From positions 1 through 64,000 of the forward strand of contig NZ_RKLR01000002.1 of NCBI RefSeq assembly GCF_019599465.1: DNA of 64,000 nt. Direction: 5' to 3'. Shown piece after piece: positions 28,044-36,136 of the stretch; the stretch's first letter is position 1, and each line of letters starts with the position of its first letter. The notes below the pieces were generated by a model. That model saw nothing but the letters and a program-made list of their open reading frames with translations, searched no databases and was not told where the DNA came from. The DNA is from Haloarcula rubra (GTDB taxonomy: Archaea > Halobacteriota > Halobacteria > Halobacteriales > Haloarculaceae). Both the position numbers and the translations under genes were made by a program.

Positions 28044-28535
28044 ATGCGTCCCCAGTTCCACCGTGCGAAGCCCCTCCAAGCCGCCAAGCTCACCGCCGTC
28101 GTGCTGACACTCCTGTACTCGGCCGGCGTCTACCTCCGAGTCATCCCGAGCGAGCGTATCACGACCCTGTTCCTCGTCCCGCTGCTGGCACTCCTCCTCG
28201 CGCTCGTCGTCACCGGCGAGGCCCTGTGCGCGGGCTACCGGGCCGCGCGGACCGACGGCCCCGTGACGGAGACACTCACCGCCAATCCGGGCTACGCAGT
28301 CGTGCGTTTCGTCGAACTCGGCACGGCCGTCGTCGCAGTCGCCGCGGTGGCCGTCGTCGTCGCCAGTATCCCCGCCGGACCGATGGCGGGACCGGGCGCC
28401 GTCGGGGTGTTCCTGCTGGTGGTCGGCCTCGGCCTGCTCGTCCTGCTGGGCGGTCTGCTCCGGTCGCTGACCGAACTCTACCGCCACCGGCAGAGCGCCC
28501 GCCCCGACGAGCGACGACCGGGGTCCTTTTCATGA
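28044..28535 (+). CDS. membrane protein with three or four helices
   Basis: The 163-residue protein has hydrophobic segments at LTAVVLTLLYSAGVYLRVI, LFLVPLLALLLALVVTGEAL, VVAVAAVAVVVASIPAG and PGAVGVFLLVVGLGLLVLLGG. The C-terminus is basic then acidic (YRHRQSARPDERR). No family recognised. Its stop overlaps a possible upstream ATG of the prephenate dehydratase gene at 28532, which hints at co-transcription. Confidence 0.6.
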   Translation: MRPQFHRAKPLQAAKLTAVVLTLLYSAGVYLRVIPSERITTLFLVPLLALLLALVVTGEALCAGYRAARTDGPVTETLTANPGYAVVRFVELGTAVVAVAAVAVVVASIPAGPMAGPGAVGVFLLVVGLGLLVLLGGLLRSLTELYRHRQSARPDERRPGSFS

Positions 28536-28555
28536 CGAGCGAACTACCCGACGGT

Positions 28556-29371
28556 ATGACGACCATCACGCTGGGGCCCGCCGGGACCTACTCCCACCGG
28601 GCCGCGAAGGCGGTCGAGGACGGCGACATCGAGTTCGCGGAGTCGATGACCGCCATCGTCGAGGCCGTCGCCGAGGGCGAGGCCGACCGCGGCGTCGTCC
28701 CCGTCGAGAACAGCATCGAAGGGTCGGTGACGGAGTCGCTGGACGCCTTCTCGGAGTACGACGTCGCCGTCGTCGAGGAGATAATCACGCCCATCCGCCA
28801 CGCTCTGCTGGCACAGGGCGAGACGTTCGAGTTGGTCTGTAGCCACGCGCAGGCGCTGGCCCAGTGCCGGGGCTGGCTGGACGAACACTACCCCGACGTC
28901 GAGGTGGAGGCCGTCGCCTCGACCGCTCGCGGCGTCGAACGCGCCCGCGAGGACCCGAGCGTCGCCGCCATCGGCCACCCCGAGAACGCCACCAACGGCA
29001 CCGAACTGGAGTTGCTGGCCGAGGACATCCAGGACCAGTCCTCGAACGCCACCCGGTTCGTCGCCGTCGCCCCGGCGAGCGAGCGGACGGAGGCGGGGAG
29101 CAAGACCTCCTTCATCGTCTACCCGAACGCCGACTACCCCGGACTGTTGCTGGAGCTGCTGGAGGCCTTCGCCGACCGCGACATCAACCTCACCCGCATC
29201 GAGTCCCGCCCCAGCGGCGAGCGTCTGGGCGACTACGTCTTCCACATCGACGCGGCCGCCGGCCTCTACGAGGAGCGCACGCAGAAGGCCCTCGACGACA
29301 TCGAGGAACTGGCCGAGAACGGGTGGGTCCGACACCTCGGCTCGTACGACAGCGTGACCGTCCTGAACTGA
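28556..29371 (+). CDS. pheA: prephenate dehydratase
   Basis: It converts prephenate to phenylpyruvate in phenylalanine synthesis. The 271-residue protein has the catalytic domain with TLGPAGTYSHRAAK, VVPVENSIEGSVTESLDA, and VAAIGHPENA. A Thr-Arg-Phe segment follows in SSNATRFVAVA. The C-terminal ACT domain (SFIVYPNADYPGLLLELLEAF ... NLTRIESRPS) carries the phenylalanine feedback-control motif ESRP. An in-frame ATG at 28532 would add eight residues and overlap the upstream stop by four bases. 28556 fits the family length better. Confidence 0.95.
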   Translation: MTTITLGPAGTYSHRAAKAVEDGDIEFAESMTAIVEAVAEGEADRGVVPVENSIEGSVTESLDAFSEYDVAVVEEIITPIRHALLAQGETFELVCSHAQALAQCRGWLDEHYPDVEVEAVASTARGVERAREDPSVAAIGHPENATNGTELELLAEDIQDQSSNATRFVAVAPASERTEAGSKTSFIVYPNADYPGLLLELLEAFADRDINLTRIESRPSGERLGDYVFHIDAAAGLYEERTQKALDDIEELAENGWVRHLGSYDSVTVLN

Positions 29372-29411
29372 GCGTCCAGCGCTTAAGTCCCGGGGCGGCG
29401 TACACCCGACC

Positions 29412-29816
29412 ATGAGCGACCGTGATCCGTTCGAGGAGATAGAACGCGCGTTCGACACACTGAGCGAGCAGTTCGGGGTGGACCTCGACACCGTCCCGAC
29501 GGACATTCTGGACGAGGGCGACGCCTTCGTCGTCCACGCCGACCTCCCCGGCTACGACAGCGAGGACATAGACGTCCAGTTGGTCGAGGAGCGGAAACTC
29601 ACCATCAGCGCCGACCACAGCGAGTCGACCGAGGCGACCGACGGCCGGTACGTCCAGCACGAACGCCGCCGACAGTCGGCCAGTCGAACGGTCACCCTCC
29701 CCGAGGCCGTCGACGAGGACGGGACCAGCGCAGCCTACGAGGACGGCGTCCTCACCGTCCGCCTGCCGAAAGTCAGCGTCGAAGGCGACGACGGTACGGA
29801 CATCCCGGTGAACTGA
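29412..29816 (+). CDS. Hsp20/alpha-crystallin family small heat-shock protein
   Basis: The 134-residue protein has an N-terminal MSDRDPFEEIERAFDTLSEQ and an alpha-crystallin domain from about 35 on: AFVVHADLPGYDSEDIDVQL, RKLTISADHSE, RRRQSASRTVTLPEAV, and the AYEDGVLTVRLPK signature. It prevents aggregation of unfolded proteins without ATP. It is one base away from the peroxiredoxin gene, so both stress proteins are likely made from one message. Confidence 0.93.
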   Translation: MSDRDPFEEIERAFDTLSEQFGVDLDTVPTDILDEGDAFVVHADLPGYDSEDIDVQLVEERKLTISADHSESTEATDGRYVQHERRRQSASRTVTLPEAVDEDGTSAAYEDGVLTVRLPKVSVEGDDGTDIPVN

Positions 29817-29817
29817 G

Positions 29818-30276
29818 ATGGTCCTCGAACCGGGGACGTCGGTGCCCGACATCGTGGCCGAGAACCAGCACGGCGAGGAGGTCCGCCCCGACTTCGCGAC
29901 GCCGACGGTCGTCTACTTCTACCCGAAAGACGACACGCCGGGGTGTACGACCGAGGCCAGACAGTTCGACGAGCGCTACGAGCAGTACGACGACGCCGGC
30001 GTCGCCGTCTACGGCGTCTCCACCGACGACGTCGACAGCCACTGCGAGTTCGCCGAGACACACGATCTCTCGTTCGACCTGCTCGCGGACCCCAACGGGA
30101 ACCTCGCGGAGGCGTTCGGCGTGGACCTCGTCGACGGTCGAAGCCGTCGGACGACGTTCGTCGTCGCCCAGAATCGGGTCGTCGGCGTCTACGAGGGCGT
30201 CCGCCCGGACGGACACGCGACCGACGTGTTACGTGACCTCGGCGAGGCAGGACTCCTCGACACCCCAGAACAGTAA
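29818..30276 (+). CDS. peroxiredoxin of the Bcp/PrxQ type
   Basis: The 152-residue protein reduces peroxides. It has YFYPKDDTPGCTTEARQFDER with the peroxidatic Cys. The resolving Cys that PrxQ often has five residues later is Arg here, so it may be a 1-Cys enzyme; a further Cys lies in DSHCEFAE. RRTTFVVAQNRVVGVYEGVRPDGHATDVL completes the fold. It starts directly after the Hsp20 stop and is convergent with leuS. Confidence 0.93.
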   Translation: MVLEPGTSVPDIVAENQHGEEVRPDFATPTVVYFYPKDDTPGCTTEARQFDERYEQYDDAGVAVYGVSTDDVDSHCEFAETHDLSFDLLADPNGNLAEAFGVDLVDGRSRRTTFVVAQNRVVGVYEGVRPDGHATDVLRDLGEAGLLDTPEQ

Positions 30277-30298
30277 CGGGCCGAAACGGCGTGCGGGC

Positions 30299-33007
30299 TC
30301 AGGACTCGATGTCGATGGCCGGACGACCGGGTTCGGCCTTCTTCGCCAGACCGTCGTCGGCCTCGTCGGCCGAGAGGACGACCACCTCGGCGTCGAACTC
30401 GCGTTCGACGAGCCACGCGGCCCGTTCCAGCGCCGCGCGTTCGCCCTCGGGCGAGAGCGTCTCGTCGTACTGGGCGCGACCCGCGAGGTCCTTCGCGAAG
30501 TCGGCAGCGGCCTCGCCGTACCGCTGTAACTCCTCGTTCTGCATCACCGCGGGGACGACGTTGTCGGCCTCGCGTGCGACGTCGACCACGCGGTGCTTCC
30601 ACTCGGGTGCGACGGCGAGCGTGACGGTCTGGGGGTCCTCGATGCCGACGGTGTCGACGATGTCCCGGACGTCCTCGCGGGTGTTCTCGACCAGACGGCG
30701 GGCGACGGCGTAGTCCTCGGGCGCCTCGGCGCTGGGCCAGTCGGCGTCGGCCATCAGGCCGTCCCGGTCGAGGCGGTCCCATATCTCCTCGCCGACGTGG
30801 GGCGCGACCGGCGCGAGCAGTTTCGCGGCGGTGGTGATACCGCGTTCGAGCACCTCGGCGTCCGGCGTCGTCGCGTCCTCGTACCGGCGGAGCAGGGAGA
30901 CGAGTTCGCGCACCGCCTGCAGGGCGTGGTTGAAGCGGAACTGCTCGTACTCCTCGGTGGCGCGGGCCGCCGTGGCGTCTATCTCACGGGCGACGTAGTC
31001 GGCGATGTCGGCGCCGGCGTCGCCAGTTTCGACCTCGCCCTCGGCGTACTCCTCGGCCAGCCGATAGACGTTCTGGAGGAAACTGTGGGCCGACTGGACC
31101 TCCTCGGCGCTCCACGCCAGTTCCTTCTCCGGCTGGGCGGCCTCCATGATGAACAGGCGGGCGGTGTCGGCGCCGTACTCCTCGATGATGCGCTGGGGCG
31201 AGACGCCGTTGCCGCGGCTCTTGGACATCTTGTGGCCGTCCTCGCCCAGCACCATCCCCTGGTTCGTGAGATTCGTGAACGGTTCGCGCACACCCTCGAG
31301 CAGGTCGGTGTCGTCCAGCACCTTCGTGAAGAACCGGGCGTACAGCAGGTGCATCACGGCGTGTTCGATGCCGCCGACGTACTGGTCGACGGGCATCCAG
31401 TCGGTCGCTCGCTCGGCGTCGAAGGGGGCGTCCTCCAGGTCCGGCGAGGTGTACCGCAGGAAGTACCACGAGGAGTCGACGAACGTGTCCATCGTGTCCG
31501 TCTCGCGGACGGCGTCGCCGCCGCAGTCGGGACAGTCGACGTGTTTCCACTCCTCGGCGGCGTCCAGCGGGTTCCCGGTGGTGTGGACGAACTCCGGCAG
31601 TTCCACCGGCAGGTCCTCGTCGGGGACTTCGACGTAGCCACAGTCGTCGCAGTGAATCATCGGGATGGGCGTTCCCCAGTAGCGCTGGCGGGAGATGCCC
31701 CAGTCCCGGAGGTTGTACTCCGTACGGTGTTCGCCGTCGAACACCTCGACGAACTGCTCGCGGGCCTCCTCGCTGTGGAGGCCGTCGTACTCGCCGCTGT
31801 TGACCAGCAGGCCGTCCTCGGTGTAGGCCTCCTCCTGTACGTCGACGTCCTCGGGGTCTACGTCGGCGTCCTCGGTCGGTTCGACGACCTGCACGATGTC
31901 GATGTCGTGGTACTGGGCGAACTCGTGGTCCCGGTCGTCGTGGGCCGGCACGGCGTACAGCGCGCCGGTCCCCACGTCGGTCAGGACGTAGTCGGCGACG
32001 TAGACCGGAATCTCCTCGCCGGTGGCGGGGTTGACGGCGTACTCGCCGGTGAACACGCCCGACGTGACGTCGAGGTCGTCCTCGTCGGCCTGTTCGGCCT
32101 CGTGGATGTACTCGGCGACGTCCTCGTCGTCCTCGGCGATCTCCTGTGCGACGGGGTGCCCGGGGGCCAGCGAGAAGTAGGTCGCTCCGTAGATAGTGTC
32201 CAGTCGCGTCGTGAAGATGTCCACCTCGCCGTAGCCAGGAATCTCGAAGGCGACGCTCGCGCCCTCCTGCTTGCCTATCCAGTTGCGCTGCATCTCCCGG
32301 ACGTTGTTGGGCCACCCGTCCAACTCGTCTAAGGCCTCCAGCAGTTCCTCGGCGTAGTCGGTGATGGTGAAGAACCACTGGTCCATCTCACGGTGCTCGA
32401 TGGGGGTGTCACAGCGCCAGCAGACTTCGACGGCTCCGCCGTCTCCGTGAGGCTCCTCCGGAGCCTCCCCCTCCTCGACCTGTTCGTCGGCCAGCACCGT
32501 CTCACAGGACGGACACCAGTTCAGTTCGGCACCCTGTCGCTCGACGAGGCCCTCCTCGCGGAAGCGCTTGAACAGCCACTGGTTCCACCGGTAGTACTCC
32601 GGTTCGCAGGTCGCTATCTCGCGCTCCCAGTCGTAGCCGAAGCCCATCTCGGTCAACTGCTCTTTCATCGAGTCGATGCACTGCATCGTCCAGTCGCGGG
32701 GGTTCGTGTCACGCTCCTCGGCGGCGTTCTCGGCGGGCAGGCCGAACGAGTCCCACCCCATCGGGTGGAGGACGCTCTCTCCGCGCATCCGCTCGAAGCG
32801 GGCGAAGGCGTCGGTGATGGTGTAGTTCCGGACGTGGCCCATGTGGAGGCTGCCCGAGGTGTACGGGAACATCGCCAGCACGTACTCGGGGTCCTCGGCG
32901 TCGTCGTCGATGCGGAACACGTCGGCGTCCTCCCACGCCGCCTGCCAGCGGGGTTCGATGGCGGTGTGGTCGAACCCACGCTCGCGTTCCTCGCCAGTCG
33001 TGGTCAT
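30299..33007 (-). CDS. leuS: leucyl-tRNA synthetase
   Basis: The 902-residue class I enzyme charges tRNA-Leu. It has the HIGH-like motif in TSGSLHMGHVRNYTITDA, GWDSFGLPAENAA, and WNQWLFKRFREEGLVER. The CP1 editing domain includes FTTRLDTIYGATYFSLAPGH. The KMSKS motif is GHKMSKSRGNGVSP. The C-terminal anticodon domain is followed by a tail ending PGRPAIDIES. It is longer than many bacterial LeuRS in its acidic insertions. A TATA-like GGTATAGC at about 33036 gives a nearly leaderless start at 33007. Confidence 0.97.
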   Translation of the reverse strand: MTTTGEERERGFDHTAIEPRWQAAWEDADVFRIDDDAEDPEYVLAMFPYTSGSLHMGHVRNYTITDAFARFERMRGESVLHPMGWDSFGLPAENAAEERDTNPRDWTMQCIDSMKEQLTEMGFGYDWEREIATCEPEYYRWNQWLFKRFREEGLVERQGAELNWCPSCETVLADEQVEEGEAPEEPHGDGGAVEVCWRCDTPIEHREMDQWFFTITDYAEELLEALDELDGWPNNVREMQRNWIGKQEGASVAFEIPGYGEVDIFTTRLDTIYGATYFSLAPGHPVAQEIAEDDEDVAEYIHEAEQADEDDLDVTSGVFTGEYAVNPATGEEIPVYVADYVLTDVGTGALYAVPAHDDRDHEFAQYHDIDIVQVVEPTEDADVDPEDVDVQEEAYTEDGLLVNSGEYDGLHSEEAREQFVEVFDGEHRTEYNLRDWGISRQRYWGTPIPMIHCDDCGYVEVPDEDLPVELPEFVHTTGNPLDAAEEWKHVDCPDCGGDAVRETDTMDTFVDSSWYFLRYTSPDLEDAPFDAERATDWMPVDQYVGGIEHAVMHLLYARFFTKVLDDTDLLEGVREPFTNLTNQGMVLGEDGHKMSKSRGNGVSPQRIIEEYGADTARLFIMEAAQPEKELAWSAEEVQSAHSFLQNVYRLAEEYAEGEVETGDAGADIADYVAREIDATAARATEEYEQFRFNHALQAVRELVSLLRRYEDATTPDAEVLERGITTAAKLLAPVAPHVGEEIWDRLDRDGLMADADWPSAEAPEDYAVARRLVENTREDVRDIVDTVGIEDPQTVTLAVAPEWKHRVVDVAREADNVVPAVMQNEELQRYGEAAADFAKDLAGRAQYDETLSPEGERAALERAAWLVEREFDAEVVVLSADEADDGLAKKAEPGRPAIDIES

Positions 33008-33119
33008 GATACCGTGATTTCGGACACGGACGGTGCTATACCTTTCCCTTCACGGGACTCGAGCGGCGGCACGGGATGCCAGCCGTAGCCTTATGCTCGC
33101 GCCGGACCTATCGGTCGGT

Positions 33120-33335
33120 ATGACAGACGACGCCGACGAGTCGAGCGACTCCATCCTGCCGGAACCGTTGCGAACCGTCACGCCGCTCACCGGCCCGCAC
33201 CGTGACGAGAGCATGGACGTCATCGGGTGGGGGATGTTCCTCGGCCTGCTGGTCCTGTTGCTGCCGCTGTTGCCGTTCGTCCTCATCGTCTGGCTCATCT
33301 CGAAGGTGACCGAGGCCGTGACGCCGTCGAACTAG
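33120..33335 (+). CDS. small single-helix membrane protein
   Basis: A 71-residue protein starting MTDDADESSDSILPEPLRTV. A single long hydrophobic helix, VIGWGMFLGLLVLLLPLLPF followed by VLIVWLISKV, ends the protein. Similar short proteins with the IGWGMFLGLLVLL core are common in haloarchaea, of unknown role. It is divergent from leuS. Its TAG stop shares CTAG (33332-33335) with the stop of the convergent cyclodeaminase gene. Confidence 0.68.
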   Translation: MTDDADESSDSILPEPLRTVTPLTGPHRDESMDVIGWGMFLGLLVLLLPLLPFVLIVWLISKVTEAVTPSN

Positions 33336-34327
33336 GGCGTCTCGGTGCCGACCAGCGAGAAGGCCGTCCCCTCGTCGGCTATCTGTGCGCCCTGATAGGC
33401 GACGTGGGCGGCCGCGACGTCCTGAATCGCCAGCCCCGTCGAGTCGAAGACGGTGAGGCCGTCCTCTGGCTCTCGGCCCGGAATCTCTCCGGCGACGATG
33501 CTGCCGAGTTCGCCGTAGATGTCCCCGTCGGAGAGCACTCCCTCGCTCCACGGGACGTTGATTTCGCCCGAGTGGGTACACTGCTCGTAGTCGTCGATGA
33601 CGAGTTTCGCGTCCAACAGCGTCCGGTCGTCGTGTTCGTGCTTGCCGGCGGCGTCGGCCCCGATGGCGTTGACGTGCGTGCGCTCGCCCAACCACGACCG
33701 GTCGACGATGGGCGACTCGACGGGCGTTATCGTCGAGAGCACGTCACAGCCGGCGGCGTCCTCGATTGACCCGGCGCGCACCTCGAAGCGGTCGGAGAAG
33801 TGGTCGACGAACGCCTGCTGTTTCTTCGCGTCGCGGTCCGCGATGACCACCGTCTCGACGTCCCGCACGCTGGCGATGGCCTCCAGTTGCGTGTACGACT
33901 GGGTGCCGGCGCCGACCAGTCCGAGCGAGTCGGCGTCGGGAACGGCGAGGTGGTCGGTGGCGACGGCCGCCGCCGCGCCGGTCCGCAGGCGCGTGAGGAC
34001 GGTGCCGTCCATCACCGCCAGCGGGAACGCCGTCTCGGGGTCCGAGTAGATGAGCGTCCCCAGCACCGTCGGCAGGCCGTGGTCGGCGGGGTTGTCGGGG
34101 TGGACGTTGACCCACTTGACCGCCGCGGCGTCCCACTCGCCGGCGTGGACGTACGCCGGCATCGAGCGGAAGTCACCGTTGTACTTCGGGAGGTCGATGT
34201 AGGACTTGGCGGGCATGATGGTGTCGCCGCGGGCGTCGGCCGCGAAGGCCGATTCGACGGCGTCGATGACCGCGGGCAGGTCGGCGTGTTCCGCCACGTC
34301 GTCGGGACCGAGCAGCAGCGTCTGCAT
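33332..34327 (-). CDS. ornithine cyclodeaminase/alanine dehydrogenase family enzyme
   Basis: The 331-residue protein belongs to the OCD/mu-crystallin family of NAD(P)-dependent enzymes. It has IMPAKSYIDLPKYNGDFRSM with substrate-binding residues, AVKWVNVHPDNP, LTRLRTGAAAAVATDHLA, LGLVGAGTQSYTQLEAI with the nucleotide-binding GxGxQ, and VNAIGADAAGKHE. In haloarchaea and Archaeoglobus close relatives act as alanine dehydrogenase. I cannot decide the amino acid. The ATG at 34327 fits the family; the reading frame continues far upstream but that part is not related. Confidence 0.88.
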   Translation of the reverse strand: MQTLLLGPDDVAEHADLPAVIDAVESAFAADARGDTIMPAKSYIDLPKYNGDFRSMPAYVHAGEWDAAAVKWVNVHPDNPADHGLPTVLGTLIYSDPETAFPLAVMDGTVLTRLRTGAAAAVATDHLAVPDADSLGLVGAGTQSYTQLEAIASVRDVETVVIADRDAKKQQAFVDHFSDRFEVRAGSIEDAAGCDVLSTITPVESPIVDRSWLGERTHVNAIGADAAGKHEHDDRTLLDAKLVIDDYEQCTHSGEINVPWSEGVLSDGDIYGELGSIVAGEIPGREPEDGLTVFDSTGLAIQDVAAAHVAYQGAQIADEGTAFSLVGTETP

Positions 34328-34432
34328 GCGAAAACGTCGCACGTCGCGGCACTTATACTGCCCGCGTCTCTGCCCACGAGGGAAGTTTCGTGGCCCCGAC
34401 TCGTTATCCGTCTCCAGTCCGTCTCTGGTCGC

Positions 34433-35272
34433 ATGCACCGGGGGGCCGCCGTCGCGGCGCTGGCGCTGTGTCTCGTCACTGCGGGGTGTACCGGCCTCGT
34501 CGGGTCGGGGTCGCCGTCGGCCGGCGAGACGGTGACGCCGGCACCGGTACCCGCACAACCGCCGGCGCCGGTCGCCCCGGGACTCACGGAGGCGGGCGTC
34601 ACCGACACGCGGGCGCTCGCACGGGCCCACGTGACGACGCTCGGGAACGTCTCCTACACGCTCCGGCACACCCGCACGGTCCAGACGGCGAACGGCACGG
34701 TCCGTCTGCGGCAGGTCACCACCGGCGAGTTCGCCGCGAACTACCGGACGTACGTCGCGACCCGGACGATTACCGGCACCGAGGTGCCGCCGACGGAGAT
34801 TCGGACACGCTGGGCGGAGGGGCGTGCGGTCCAGTGGACGACGGTGAACGGGACGACCCGACGGGAAATCGTCGCCGACGGCCGGGGCATCGGCGCACCA
34901 CCGCTCCCGCCCCGAGCGGCGCTGTTCTTCGACCCGACGTACAACGGCCGGGTCGCCGCGCTGTTTGCGGGCGCGAACGTCACTGCCGTCACCCGGACCA
35001 GTGAGGAGGTCATGCAGACCTACCGGGCACCGGTCTCCCGCGTCGTCGCCGACGGGGCGGCCGACCGCTCGCAGTTCCCGGTCGTCCACGCCGAGCGAGT
35101 CGGCGACGTTCGCTTCACCGCCGTCGTCGGGCCCAGCGGCGTCGTCTACGGCTACGGCACGCAGTACACCGTCGTCCGGAACGGGACGACGCTGCACGTC
35201 ACCGAATCCCTGCGATACAGCGACCTCGGGACGACGACGCCGCGTCGGGGCCCGGCATCCTCGCCGGAGTGA
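34433..35272 (+). CDS. secreted lipoprotein, haloarchaeal type
   Basis: The 279-residue protein begins MHRGAAVAALALCLVTAGC, a Sec-type lipoprotein signal with lipobox Cys at residue 19. A Pro/Ala-rich spacer (PAPVPAQPPAPVAP) follows. The mature domain has repeated beta-strand pairs (YTLRHTRTVQTANGTVRLRQ, TEIRTRWAEGRAVQWTTVNG) and several N-x-T sites. This pattern is frequent in haloarchaeal lipoproteins of unknown function. It is divergent from the cyclodeaminase gene. Confidence 0.72.
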   Translation: MHRGAAVAALALCLVTAGCTGLVGSGSPSAGETVTPAPVPAQPPAPVAPGLTEAGVTDTRALARAHVTTLGNVSYTLRHTRTVQTANGTVRLRQVTTGEFAANYRTYVATRTITGTEVPPTEIRTRWAEGRAVQWTTVNGTTRREIVADGRGIGAPPLPPRAALFFDPTYNGRVAALFAGANVTAVTRTSEEVMQTYRAPVSRVVADGAADRSQFPVVHAERVGDVRFTAVVGPSGVVYGYGTQYTVVRNGTTLHVTESLRYSDLGTTTPRRGPASSPE

Positions 35273-35343
35273 GCGCCGCTGGGAGTCGCTGTCCGACTAT
35301 GACGTCCAGTGAGGGTATCGCCGACGTCGGAGAGACACCTCGC

Positions 35344-35378
35344 TTTAATTAAACTCTTCACAACTCATAACTAGTTGT
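35344..35378 (+). promoter_or_regulatory. AT-rich promoter with palindromic operator-like element
   Basis: TTTAATTAAA at 35344-35353 is a perfect palindrome and a candidate TATA region. It is followed by ACAACT (35360-35365), seven bases, then AGTTGT (35373-35378), a perfect inverted repeat. The ATG of a 48-residue frame is at 35412. This is the most AT-rich stretch of its neighbourhood and looks like a regulated promoter. Confidence 0.5.
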
Positions 35379-35411
35379 AAAGTCACGTCCGCCGGCCGGG
35401 TGTGACACACA

Positions 35412-35558
35412 ATGGCACTAGAATTCGCACACAGCCCGTTACTGACGTTTCTGCTCGGCTTGATAGCTGTCATCGGCCTTCTCGTGTGGCTCGAACTGCC
35501 CGCGTTCGTCGGCCTGTTCACGACGCTGCTCGTCTCGACGGTCGTCCCGATGGCCTGA
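35412..35558 (+). CDS. 48-residue hydrophobic peptide, possible remnant of a transporter
   Basis: The frame begins MALEFAHSPLLTFLLGLIAV and has two hydrophobic segments, LLTFLLGLIAVIGLLVWLEL and FVGLFTTLLVSTVVPMA. The pattern of a first helix followed by a short polar turn and a second helix resembles the first hairpin of GntP-type or related permeases, after which the reading frame stops. It could be a real small membrane protein or a broken 5' end. It lies just downstream of the operator-like promoter at 35344-35378. Confidence 0.4.
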   Translation: MALEFAHSPLLTFLLGLIAVIGLLVWLELPAFVGLFTTLLVSTVVPMA

Positions 35559-35667
35559 CCGCTCCATCAGTCACCACGACGGACAGGCTCTCAACGCGAC
35601 CGCCCCAGAGCCGAGCCGGTGAGATGGTTTTCGCCTCACAGGTCGCTTCACTCCTGTTCGGCGTCTC

Positions 35668-35835
35668 GGCTCCGCCGCCGTCGTCACCGGGCCGCCGCTG
35701 GGCGTCCCCGGCGTCGACCCGTTCCGGGTGGCACTCGCGGCGGCGACGTTCGCCCTCTTCACCCGAGACGTCGACACGATGTACCTCATTCTGGGCGGTG
35801 GGCTGGTCGGTGCGAGCGTGTTCTTCGTGGTGTGA
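35668..35835 (+). pseudogene. C-terminal remnant resembling a chromate transporter (ChrA-like)
   Basis: In one frame the bases encode GSAAVVTGPPLGVPGVDPFR, then VALAAATFALFTRDVDTMYL and a final ILGGGLVGASVFFVV before a TGA. A GPPLG-x-PGVDP turn between two helices and a last short helix near the stop resemble the C-terminal end of ChrA family transporters. There is no start and no upstream domain in this frame, so it is a fragment. An overlapping ATG frame at 35624 has no membrane character. The identification is by eye and needs a search. Confidence 0.4.
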
Positions 35836-35880
35836 GCTACCGACGACAACGTATCGCAGAAAGGAGCCGCAGTAAGCATC

Positions 35881-36136
35881 CGGCGCGCTGCGCGCGCCGG
35901 TTCAGCCGCGGCGAACCGACTACCGCGCGGCTTTGCCGCGCGACAGGAGCACGCCGCGATTTTTCCCCACGTTTTTGCACGACCGAGGGCGGCTTTGCCG
36001 CCCGAGAGAGTTGCAAAAAGTGGTCTTACCTCACGGGCTTCGCCCGTTCGCTATCGAGGTTCCTACGGAACCTCGCTTGCCTCGCGGCTTCCGCCGCTCG
36101 ACTGTGAGGTAGGCCCTCGCTTCGCTCGGCCCTACC
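35881..36136. repeat. hairpin array next to the thermosome 3' end
   Basis: A non-coding stretch with at least six perfect short hairpins, each with a 3-4-base loop. Stems lie at 35881-35899 (8 bp), 35924-35942 (8 bp, loop TTT), 35987-36003 (7 bp, loop TTT), 36033-36047 (6 bp, loop TTC), 36055-36075 (9 bp, loop TAC) and 36084-36097 (5 bp). TTTTTGCA at 35972-35979 and TGCAAAAA at 36012-36019 form an outer inverted repeat around the third stem, perhaps a two-way terminator. The stems differ in sequence but share the layout. It ends next to the thermosome stop codon. Confidence 0.65.

Noticed and set aside
35881-36136. hairpin array as CRISPR
   Set aside because: Stems differ from each other and there is no constant repeat or regular spacing.
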